In this document: piece by piece, positions 10,381 through 21,400 of the stretch
How positions within the stretch are numbered: the stretch's first letter is position 1
How the letters are laid out: each line of letters starts with the position of its first letter
Assembly (NCBI GenBank): GCA_011033025.1
Contig: WFMF01000087.1
Span: forward strand, 372,001-436,000
Direction: 5' to 3'
Length of the DNA stretch: 64,000 bases
Source: Beroe forskalii
Lineage: Eukaryota > Ctenophora > Nuda > Beroida > Beroidae
Translations under genes and position numbers: made by a program
The notes under the pieces: model-generated
What the model was told of the DNA's origin: nothing
Database searches by the model: none
What the model saw: only the letters and a program-made list of their open reading frames with translations

Positions 10381-12167
10381 TCAGGATCATCCTCAGCAGG
10401 TGCCAGTTCTGTCATGTGGTTCACGTTCAGTTCTACCTGCAAAAGGATCCCGTTATTGACAGGGCAGCAGAGCATGTTAAAAAGGAGAAAAGCAAACTTA
10501 ACAAACTTGAGACATTGAAAACCTTCTCCTGCATTGGATGAGAAAATTTTCCGCATTGAAGGAGCAAATTTCTTCATTGAAACATTAGCATACCCTGATT
10601 GTCTCGTCACCATGTTGCTTGGTCAGGACTATTGATGCTCCCTCTACACTCTTCGCAAAGTCTCCTATCTGAAGGTTTGATCCCTGAACGTCCACCAGCT
10701 CACCATTTCCTTCCTCGTGCAGAATCTCGTTATTCAGAGCAGATGTTAACGAGGGGTCTGAGGGAGCAGATGTTAACGAGGGGTCTGAGGGAGCAGATGT
10801 TAACGAGGGGTCTGAGGGAGCAGATGTTAACGAGGGGTCTGAGAGAGCAGATGTTAACGAGGGGTCTGAGGGAGCAGATGTTAACGAGGGGTCAGAGAGC
10901 AGATGTTAACGAGGGGTCTGAGGGAGCAGAAGTTTACGAGGGGTCTGAGGGAGCGGATGTTAACGAGGGGTCTGAGGGAGCAGATGTTAACGAGGGGTCT
11001 GAGGGAGCAGATGTTAACGAGGGGTCTGAGGGAGCAGGTGTTAACGAGGGGTCTGAGGGAGCAGATGTTAAAACGAGGGGTCTGAGGGAGCAGATGTTAA
11101 CGAGGGGTCTGAGGGAGCAGATGTTAACGAGGGGTGTAAGGGAGCAGATGTTAACGAGGGGTCTGAGGGAGCAGATGTTAACGAGGGGTCTGAGAGAGCA
11201 GATGTTAACGAGGGGTCTGAGGGAGCGGATGTTAACGAGGGGTCAGAGAGCAGATGTTAACGAGGGGTCTGAGGGAGCAGAAGTTTACGAGGGGTCTGAG
11301 GGAGCGGATGTTAACGAGGGGTCTGAGGGAGCAGATGTTAACGAGGGGTCTGAGGGAGCAGATGTTAACGGGGGGTCTGAGAGAGCAGATGTTAACGAGG
11401 GGTCTGAGGGAGCAGATGTTAACGAGGGGTCTAAGGGAGCAGATGTTAACGAGGGGTTTGAGGGAGCAGCTGTTAACGAGGGGTCTGAGTGAGCAGATGT
11501 TAACGAGGGGTCTGAGGGAGCAGGTGATAACGAGGGGTCTGAGGGAGCAGGTGTTAACGAGGGGTCTGAAGGAGCAGGTGTTAACGAGGGGTCTGAGGGA
11601 GCAGGTATTAACGAGGGGTTTGAGGGAGCAGATGTTAACAAGGGGTCTGAGGGAGCAGATGTTAACGAGGGGTCTGAGAGAGCAGATGTTAACGAGGGGT
11701 CTGAGGGAGCAGATGTTAACGAGGGGTCTGAGAGCAGATGTTAACGAGGGGTCTGAGGGAGCAGAAGTTTACGAGGGGTCTGAGAGAGCAGATGTTAACG
11801 AGGGGTCTGAGGGAGCAGATGTTAACGAGGGGTCTGAGGGAGCAGATGTTAACGAGGGGTCTGAGAGATTAAGGAGAAAATGAGGGGCCGCCACACGTAA
11901 ATGCCAAATACTGAATTACTTGGAATATGGTACCAAATGCCTAAAGTACAGCACAGTAATTTTACCTACTGAACCACAACAACAGAACTTACCAGTAGAC
12001 ATGAATCTGAGTTGGGTTGCTGACTGATGGGGCTGCTGGCACTGGTTGGGTTGCAGTACTGTGGACACATGGCACTGTGGGCGGTGGGATTGGGATACTC
12101 TGCTGCAAGCCCTCTTAACCAACCCACCTACAGATGATCGGGATACTGTCCTCAGCACTGAGTTCAT
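10326..12167 (-). CDS. C1QBP: C1QBP (p32, mitochondrial matrix protein), 5' part, three exons
   Basis: Exons: 12167-11993 (codons 1-58), 10757-10594 (59-113) and 10436-10326 (114-150), all GT-AG and in frame. Exon 1 is an arginine/serine-rich, acid-free mitochondrial targeting sequence (MNSVLRTVSRSS...). Exon 2 (LNNEILHEE, then GASIVLTKQHGDETIR) and exon 3 (VELNVNHM, an acidic stretch, then PSFKIEVTRRQ) follow the order of the first beta strands of the p32 fold (human ITVTFNINN, acidic loop, NFVVEVIKN). C1QBP forms a doughnut-shaped trimer in the matrix and supports mitochondrial ribosomes and translation. The C-terminal exons were not found and may lie beyond the window. Introns 1 and 3 contain minisatellites copied from the neighbouring splice sites, so the true choice of site is uncertain. 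Confidence 0.8.
10735..11872 (-). repeat. 27-bp minisatellite made of C1QBP exon-2 acceptor copies (~40 units)
   Basis: On the minus strand the unit is CTGCTCCCTCAG|ACCCCTCG plus TTAACAT: the pyrimidine tract and AG acceptor of exon 2 followed by the first exon bases. The unit nearest the gene (10757) is the one joined to unique exon sequence. The period of 27 keeps the frame, and each unit would add DPSLTSAPS. A few units are 26 or 29 bases. A longer pattern of 13 units (351 bp) recurs, for example from 10890 to 11241, so the array has also grown in blocks. Confidence 0.9.
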
Positions 12168-12179
12168 AGCTTGCTCAGG

Positions 12180-12710
12180 GTGTCAGGTTAGTGAGAGTGT
12201 CAAGTTAGTGGGGGTGTCAACTAAGTGATGGTGTCAAGTTTGTGAGGGTGTCAAGATATTGAGGGTGTCAAGTTAGTGATGGCGTCAAGTTAGTGAGGGG
12301 GCAAGTTAGTGAGGGTGTCAAGTTAGTGATGGTGTCAAGTTAGTGATGGTGTCAAGTTAGTGAGGGTTTCAAGTTAGTGATGGTGTCAAGTTAGTGATGG
12401 TGTCAAGTTAGTGATGGTGTCAAGTTAGTGAGGGGGCAAGTTAGTGAGGGTGTCAAGTTAGTGATGGTGTCAAGCTAATGAGGTTCCATGTTAGTGTGGG
12501 TGTCAGGTTAGTGTGTTGTCAAGTTAGAAAGGGTCTCAAGTTAGTGAGGCTGTCAGGTTAGTGAGGGTGTCAAATTAGTGAGGGTGTCAAGTTAGTGATG
12601 GTGTCAAGTTAGTGATGGTGTCAAGTTAGTGATGGTGTCAAGTTAGTGAGGGTTTCAAGTTAGTGAGGGTGTCAAGTTAGTGTGGTGTCAAGTTAGTGAG
12701 GGTATCAGTA
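12180..12710. repeat. ~17-bp tandem array just upstream of the C1QBP start codon
   Basis: About 30 copies of GTGTCAAGTTAGTGATG and variants (GAGGG for GATGG). It begins 13 bases upstream of the C1QBP start codon, so it covers the 5' UTR or promoter of that gene. No splice site can be seen in the unit. Confidence 0.85.
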
Positions 12711-14744
12711 GACATTCTACGGAGGTTGTGAATTTATTGAGGTCCTATCAAGTTACTGAGTTCATAGCTTGTTGTGCCAAGTTAGAGAGGGCTTTAACTT
12801 TTGAATGATTCCTTAGTGAAATATTGTAAAACTCTGCTGAATTTTACATATGTCACAATCTAACCAATATAGAAGTAGCAATTTGACATACATCATTGCA
12901 ATTGTATTGTAATTGTCGACAACATGCTTTGTAAAGTTGTAATTAGTCAATATGCTTTGACGTGTATGAAAAATGTAGGTATGCCATGAAATTTAAGCGT
13001 TTTATGCCATGAACATCTAACGTTTAAAATTTGAGTGCTATGTACCGTCTCGTGTTCAAATTATGTTATGGAGTTTAATTCACAGCGGACATCTGTTAAA
13101 CAATACTGAACTTAATATCTACAATTATAATATTCGGTATAAGTACAGCAAATGTAATTAAATTATGATATTTTCTAAGAAAAGGCCTGAATCACGAGGA
13201 ACACTCTGGAACGATCAGTCACGCACACGACGTAGTGCGGCATTACAATCTAAAATATGCCACTTGTGCAACATAAATTAGTACTCGTATGTAATGTATA
13301 TGAATATACATCATACATTGTTTTATTTTATTTTGGTTGGACAGCAAATAAGACAAACAGTTATTGATTGGAACTTGATATCTTCGTATAAAACATCCTT
13401 AGAATTCCATCCTGTGTAAATCAATCAATTAGTGATATCAAGTGAACATAAATCAGAAACAAGAATTGCGCCTGCCGACACAATTCTTGTTTGTCCATTG
13501 TACATTGTATTACTACATTAGTATTCATCACAGCAAATTCAACTTTGAAGGAGTCTGGATATTTGCTTGAAGGATATTTTTACTTCATTATACTAACATA
13601 CTATTAAACTTTATTATACTTGCGCTCATATAAGTGGCTTTTATCGCCATTTCACACTCAAATAATAAGATATATTAGCACCGACTCAACATGAATTCCT
13701 GTTTTAAAAGTTCAACTAAGGTTCAGCCAGGGTCCAAGGGTCATTGGTAGGTATACTTTCATATGACCTTCCACACCACAAAAGCGATGATAATAGAGTA
13801 TTGGTAACTTCTTGTTATGATGCATTCTCCTCAATTAATTGAGAATTGGAAGACGTGGATAAATAATAAAACGACTTTTTTGTTACCAAACAGTAAATGC
13901 AAACAACACCATATCATATAAAAATACACCAACAACAGAAAGCTCATCTTAACTCTTTAACTGTGACATTTAAAAATATCCTTAGTACTTCATCATGATT
14001 AAAAGGAAACTTGGCTAATCCAAGTAGTAATCCAAGTAGTAACAGTACCATACCAATCATAAATTATGAGAACTTTTTAAGTTTTCATGGCACGATTTAG
14101 ACTATTCATGATTTCATGAAATTTCCCTGTCCACAGGGTAATTTAATGAATATTCTAAGTCGTCCCATTACCCCCATTAACGATTATATAGCATCTACGT
14201 ACATCGATATAAAAAGCTCGATAATCTAAAAATAGTTATAGAACGAAATGTAAGGAGTTCTGAATATCAGTTAATAAAAAGGGTCACTTATTATGAAGAT
14301 TCCTCTCTCGTTAAACTCAATACAATAAACTCGAATATAAACTACATGCTTACTTATAAGTTTATAATTATATTATGCTAGAGATATTATAATAATCAAA
14401 GTCAGGTCACGCAAACTCTACAAAAAGTAGATATCCTTCTTCCATCTATCAAGTAAATTCCATTAATACGATTGACCTTGTCAATCTAGGAATCTACTGA
14501 CATAGGCCCTGAGAACCTATGTTGCTACGTCCTTGAAAGTACCAAACTAAACTCAATATCGAAAAATGATATGTATTAAAATACTAATCACTCCAGAAAA
14601 ATGTAATACATCACATCAAATGACTATTAGCATACTAAAGTACTAACATACTAATGAAAATTCAAAATATTTTCCATAGTCTTTGGTTGACAGCTGGAAA
14701 TTTGAGCTCGCAGTTCTTTTGTCTAAAACACAACAATGTAATAA
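12711..14744. other. Intergenic stretch, no gene recognised
   Basis: AT-rich sequence with no supported ORF, no clear repeats longer than about 20 bases and no promoter signal that I can tie to a gene. It may hold the distal promoter of C1QBP. Confidence 0.5.
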
Positions 14745-14884
14745 CCACCAAAACCGTTGGACGGTTGGTCTAGTAACCCCCCGCTGGTTTGGATGTGGTC
14801 AGTCCATTTGTCTCTTTTCAGGTTCCGTTGTCACATCCAAACCCGCGGGGGGTTACTAGACCAACCGTCCAACGGTTTTGGTGG
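14745..14884. mobile_element. Small MITE-like hairpin with ~50-bp arms
   Basis: The left arm, beginning CCACCAAAACCGTTGGACGG, is repeated inverted at the right end with only one or two mismatches, around a loop of about 40 bases. Such a strong hairpin is typical of a miniature inverted-repeat element. A clear target duplication was not seen. Confidence 0.75.
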
Positions 14885-14905
14885 TGATATCTTGACAAAT
14901 GTATA

Positions 14906-15046
14906 TAGTTTGAACCCATTTTTCTTGCCCAAAGGCAGTTTGAGCCCACGTAACTTGCCCTCACGTAGTCCGAACCCACGTTACTAGCCCAGACGCTAGT
15001 CTAACCCACGTAACGCACCCTGATGAAGTCCAAAACTACGTATTCT
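14906..15046. repeat. Degenerate ~30-bp tandem repeat
   Basis: About five units of the pattern AGTTTGAACCCACGTAACTT-GCCC with many substitutions, directly after the hairpin element. Confidence 0.65.
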
Positions 15047-16365
15047 AACTTGTAATTACTAGAATTGCTATATTTCTTAATTTCTACAAATCGCCCACAT
15101 GAGCTCACGTGCTGAAATATAGTAACCTGATCTAATTTCACGTGCATTTGTCGAATTTGAACTCATTTCAACGTAACCAAGTCGAAGATCCCGTGTAAAT
15201 ATCAATTTCTGATTTCTACAAAACGTCCGCGTGAACTCACGTGCTTTACTTGTCCATCGTATATTTCCCACCCCTATTCACTGCGAGACATGGAAAAACC
15301 ATTATCAGTTCACCATCGTATCACAGAAAGACAGAATAGAACAACGGTACAAATTTTTGTCATAACTTCATAAACATAATTTCAATCAATTTGCTGTTCA
15401 ATTTTTAGAAGCCTCGCACGATAACAACAATCTTCGACCGATCGCTTTGAAACTCGTTTTATAGCTAAATCCAAAGGTCTTAAAGCAGCGTTTCAAAGTA
15501 GAACGTAATCCGATGAAAACCCTTTGAGTTAGAAATGTTCAAAGCGTTCAAAGCGTTCTATATCGCAAAATACGCAATTTTAGTGGTTTTACGCGATTTT
15601 GATGACGTCATCACAGCACACAAATAGGCTCAAACCAACTTCCCATATAGCCTATAAGACAATTCCGCCTTAGTATAACAATACTTGTACCGGTCTCATC
15701 TCAAGATAAGTCGCAGTTCTTGACATCTCACTCGTTGAAGTTTTTTCCTACAATTTGAAAAACGATTTTTCACCGCAGTGCTGTTAATTTGCAGGCCAGA
15801 ATTGATTCTTCATGGCTGTTCACTTTATTATTTTAGACTATATAGGAATCGAAGATTGAGTCTAAATTAGTCGTCTTGCACTATAATACCGTTTTAGACA
15901 TGGTTTTTTATATTTTCCATATTTCATGCACAGGACTTCCGAGTTCCGTATAAGATACATTGTTTTGTAGATGATAAATCATAATAATATTATAGTATTA
16001 ATATTATAGTATTAATATTTAAATATCTTAAAGGTTATAATTGGACAAATTATATTTTGAACTTTTGCTTTTAGTCTTTGCCTACCACACAGTATGAGCT
16101 TAAGTTATAAATTAACCAATATTATTAACATATCATATGTTTTGATTGTTGGTTTGTCAGGCCCTGCTCTTATTACGGTTTCATACTGTGTTGCAGGTTT
16201 AGCCTCAATTATGGGGGTTATTTTATAATATTTTATCAGATATTATCCCCGATGATATTGTAAGATAATTCTATTTAATTGAAATTTTGAAATAAAAAAT
16301 AAAAAATTACGTGTCTACTGAATCATTGAACGGATAACTTTTAATAAGATTATTCGAACAACGCA

Positions 16366-16521
16366 AATAATAGATGTCTGCGCCCGGCGATTTTAAATTT
16401 GTAAAACTTTTGTGTGCTTTTGTTTTGTTGGACATTCATTCATAATAATAGATGTCTGCGCCCGGCGATTTTAAATTTGAAAAACTTTTGTGTGCTTTTG
16501 TTTTGTTGGACATTCATTCAT
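16366..16521. repeat. Recent 78-bp tandem duplication
   Basis: The 78-bp segment starting AATAATAGATGTCTGCGCCC occurs twice in a row with a single visible substitution. Confidence 0.9.
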
Positions 16522-17723
16522 AATAGTGCGTTCGGAAAAGATTGTCGCTTACGATTGTCTGGAGAAACGGCTGCCAGGAGTTACTTTTTGATGTGATTTT
16601 CGTTTTTTTCAGACATTTTTGAATTTAAATGATCGGGTTTTACCAACAACTAAGTTTTCTTAGCCCCTTCTACAACGGATTCAAATTTCTAATTTTTTGC
16701 TCCGCTGTACGAAACTGACCACAAAATTCGTTGTCAAAGAAACTGCGCTATCAACGGAGCCAGGAAGTGCGAGATAATCAAAATGAGGCTGTTGCAGCAC
16801 TCGTGGATGCTTACTGGAACAAATGAACTGTTTTTCGTCGAGTTGAAATAATCTTAAGGGGGTGCTTCGACCTAAAAAGGATATGCTCCAGATAGGGCAA
16901 TTGCAACTTCTGCTCTGACAATTGCCCAGAAATATAACATTTAAATAACTTGATACGTTCGGTTATCGTGTTAGGCAATTAGTTCAGACCCATCTGTACA
17001 CGTGACAACCATTTTTAAGATTTTGAGTTATTGTCTTATTAACTTCAGAAACGTGTGTGCAAGATGTGTATTGCATTATCGGTTACTGAACTGTTAAATT
17101 TGCCACTTTTAGCTCTAATCTTTATCATTAGAACATGGCCTAGAAGATGTACAATTCGCCATACAGCGGAGCACCTGAAAACAATCAAATAACTAGCTAG
17201 ATGACCCACTCAAAAATCTTCGTCAACACTGAAAATTTGCAATTCAGTCTGGTAGAGACCCTTGTACTCAAATATGACGAAATTTTGACATATTTGGCCA
17301 TATTTTTCATTTTATGCCTGTAGTGACAATCATTTCCGAACGCCCTAGTATGAATTCATATGAATGAACAAATCCGATGTTTTGAGGGCCACCACACCTC
17401 CCCCTTAAATCAGGACGACTTTAAACTTTTTAACCTTGATATTTGAATGAGAAAGAACATTAATACGTCTGTAAAAGATGGAGCAATGTTCATGAGCTGA
17501 GATATACATGCTCAAAGTCACCATATTTTGGCCTAGAAAGGATCCTCGATTTTTGGAGGCCTCGCACGACCTCATTTTTCCACCAATCACCATAAAACTC
17601 CTTTTGTGGCTAAATATCGAGGTCTAGATGCTACATAAGTCGGGAAAATGGGGAATCATGACGCGGTTGAAAATTTTTCAGATACAGTGCTTTAAAGTGG
17701 TCCATAATTACATTTTTCGCCAA

Positions 17724-17818
17724 AATCGTGATTTTATCGATAACTGCAAGTAAATCGATCTAGTGATTTTATCGATAACTAGTGATTTTATCGATAACTG
17801 CAAGTAAATCGATCTAGT
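17724..17818. repeat. Duplicated TTATCGATAACTGCAAG block
   Basis: The block TTTTATCGATAACTGCAAGT followed by AAATCGATCTAGTGA occurs twice, with a third partial copy between. Confidence 0.8.
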
Positions 17819-18456
17819 GAGACTTCCTACAAAGCCTAAACCACACTCCCATCTTAGCTGAAAAAACCCGCCCTCGATTATGTCGGTATCTCTTGTTGTT
17901 TTCGAGTTTACTCCTGTCCCGTTTTGGTCCTAAAATTATCACGTCTCTGCGTACGTACGTATATATTCGTCCTGTGGGCTGTGACATCGATATTTCACTA
18001 TATAGTCCTGGCAAGGTTACGTTAGAGCAATAGAGCATATCTCGAGATTTTGCTATACGCACTCGCTCGAGAATGGTCGACTCCTACGTAAAATTTGACG
18101 AGGAATCGTTTAAGATAGGTTTCGAAACTCTCAGATGCTTCCTTCACTATTTTCAAACGCAAGTTATTTTGTTTTTTTGTTTTTTCTTACTGCAAGGGGG
18201 TTGCCGTCCTTGCCAGGAAAGCAGGAAGGAAATATTATATCACCCTGTGACACTCGTTTCTCTCATATATACCCTGGCCAGTCTTTTTTATTACCGCGGG
18301 GGGGTTACCGCCCTGGCCAGGGCGGGAATCAATAAGTTACTAAGTTAACAATATACGTGAATATAACTATCCGTGATCTCATAAATTACAATTTACACGA
18401 TGCTTGAACTAATGAGTATGATTCTCATGATTTGACATCTAATGAAGAGGACGCCC

Positions 18457-21400
18457 CTACACTTCCATCTCATCAGCTGGGTAAGGGAACTGCTTAGCGA
18501 ACTCCACCACTCTGTCTCCCAACTCCTCTATCTGTCTACCGACCTCCTCATCCGTCTCAATGAAGCTCTTGAACTTCTTCACAGTCTTCCCTGCCTTGGC
18601 TTTGGCTTGGAGCGCTATGTCCACCCCCTCGTTTATCAGCTGTCCTACTAGCCGCATGTCATCTTCCTTAAAGTTGCGGGTAGTGAGGGCCGGAGTGCCG
18701 AGTCTTAAGCCACCCGGCACCAGCGCCGACTTGTCACCGGGACACGTGTTCTTGTTGGCGGTGATGTGAGCCAGCCCCAGCAGGGCGTCCACTCGGGCCC
18801 CATCTGAGGGGAAGGGAGGGTTAGTGAAATAGTAATATTATCATTTAGCTGAACATCACTTGTATTGAATTTTAGACCAATAGACGATGATATTCGAGCA
18901 GGTAGAATGTCAACAAAACGCAAAGTTTCAGAGCACATCATGCCATGTTTTTCCTAAAGCCCCTGCCCCAATCACCAATTCTGAGATCCCACTCACCCAG
19001 ATTCCCTTAGGTCTGAGGTCCCACTCACCTCTTCCCTTAGGTCTGAGGTCCCACTCACCTATTCCCTTAGGTTTGAGGTCCCACTTACCTATTCCCATGG
19101 GTTTGAGGTCCCACTCACCTATTCCCTAAGGTTTGAGGTCCCACTCACCTATTCCCATGGGTTTGAGGTCCCACTCAACTATTCCCTTAAGTGTGTGGTT
19201 CCACTCACCTATTCCCTTAGGTTTGAGGTCCCACTCACCTATTCCCTTAGGTTTGAGGTCCCACTCACCTATTCCCTTAGGTTTGAGGTCCCACTCACCT
19301 ATTCCCTTTGGTCTGAGGTCCCACTCACCCATTCCCTTAGGTCTGAGGTCCCACTCACCCATTACCTTAGGTTTATTTTAATTTTCTCAAGCCCCTGCGG
19401 CCTGTCCTGCCCCACTCACCTATTCCCTTTGGTCTGAGGTCCCACTCACCTATTCCCTAAGGTTTGAGGTCCCACTCACCTATTCCCTTAGGTCTGAGGT
19501 CCAGCAGCACTATGTGATTGTCTGTACCATCGCTCACTATCTTGTGTCCCAGTTGCTGCAACTCGTCTGCCAGAGCTTTAGCGTTACGTAACACCTGACA
19601 ACGCGAGAATGTCATAAAACTCCAGAGACCAGCGATTTAAGATTTCTGTTTCTGGTTAAGGAATGAAGAAAATGTCAGCTATCAGTAGAATTTTTCCTTG
19701 TGAACATTGGTGTGCCTAGGCCCTGGCCAAAAAAGTTAATAAACTTGCAAATCGCGAATTGGTACCCGCCCCTTGATTTTAAAGCATTGTGCACGAACTT
19801 TAATCGAGGATGTACCCTAACATTACCCAACATCTACTTTAAAATCTACCCCCTTTGTTAATTTGAGGAAGGCCCTGTAACTAGGTCGCTATTTTCTAGG
19901 GCATACCAATTAACTGTGAATCAGGTGAGCTTTTGACTTACTTTCATGACGTCATCAATTTAAAATTATTTTGTCTAAACCATAACCAATGACCTAGTAG
20001 TGTGCATCAAAATATCATTGCATAACGGATGTGAAGTTTTCGTCATTGCCAGTGGGCTGCTAAAAATGAAAAGCTAAGAAGCTGCTTTTATTAATGGAAG
20101 AAGGAATATTTTTAAAACTCGCTCTTAAAAAATTTAAGAAAATTACACTTTCAAATCAGCACAATATAAAGTGACAGAGTTTAGACAAAGTGACAGCCCA
20201 ACTTCTAGGAAGCGAATTGTATATCGCAATAAAGGAACTTTTTCAATAAAGAATTTTTTCAATTTTGACACAGTCAGTCATTTGCTTCCTTTCAATACAA
20301 TGTGGCTATATTTATGTTCGGTATCGTGTCATGAATACCGGAACACTCTTTATTTTTACAAACTACAGTACAGAAGTACTGTTATCTGTTCACCAAGACT
20401 TTATAAGTGTGTAATGTATACTAAACCTATTTGCAGAAGCTAGTTCTATTAATTCAATTGTTGATCCTATTACCAATGATTAATTTACAATGATTATTGA
20501 ATTTATTCAGCAATTCAAATTTTTCTGTTCCTTGACCTTAGCTTTATACAGGTCAACTTTCCGTTGCACGATCGTTCATAAGGATCACCAACGTCAATCC
20601 TTACTCATCACTTGCCGTGTTTTTCTTATTCCTCCTTACTTGCCGTGTTTTTATTTGTTAATTTACACTTTTACAGCGCTAGACGTGTGCTCTTTCTTTC
20701 TTATGCTTTTCTGATTTAATAATGTCCTAAGCATATTTTAATTCTAGGGAGGAATATAGAAACAGCGAACATCAAGCAAATGATAAGGATGTAACAAAAA
20801 CTCTAAAATACGAGAATTTTTGCTTCAGTTACTGCAGTTCTAGATTCTAATATTCTTACACTATAATCACTTTCTATTGCAATGAACAGCAAAACCCGTT
20901 TTATCATCTACTAAGTGTATTAATAATAATAAGAGTATTTTACTGAAGTTTTACAGATGTATTTTACCAGGAAAATGAGGAAAAAACGTTATGTGCTACT
21001 CTTGGTTGGAATCATAACTCTTGGCATAACCATCACACCTTTCCTATCAAATGCAGTCAAAAGCACAGGTCTCACAGAGACAGTTCACTCTTTGATCAGG
21101 TCTCAAAGATTACAGAAGGTCCGGAGAACACTCTGTGAGCTCGATGAGCAACGTCTCAACTCCCTGAGAAACATCAGTTTCGAGACCGAGCCTGACTCTC
21201 GGTTGGAGGAGTTGTTTCACAGGTTCATCACAGACCCGTTCCAGACCCCGTGCCGGGAGTTGCACCCATTTGGGGGCAGGTGGATGGAGGAGCCTTGCGT
21301 CCAGTACCACGACGGACGAAAGTACGTGTGTATGGACGATATTGTGCGAGATATAGAAGCTGACGAGTGTCTGGTCTACTCCTTCGGGCTAAATACCGAT

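Larger units (their letters stand above)
15047..18440. other. Intergenic stretch 3' of SHMT2
   Basis: No supported gene. Apart from the two duplications listed separately it holds AT-rich sequence and short direct repeats (for example TCTACAAA...ACTCACGTGCT near 15085 and again near 15215). Confidence 0.5.

Noticed and set aside
10599-11883. Long plus-strand ORFs encoding MLTRGLREQ repeats
   Set aside because: The 27-bp array lacks stops in several frames on both strands. The plus-strand frames arise from this and have no start context or unique domain. The meaningful reading is the minus strand, as C1QBP acceptor copies.
10735-12710. CRISPR-like array
   Set aside because: The units follow one another without unique spacers, the DNA is that of an animal, and no cas genes are present.
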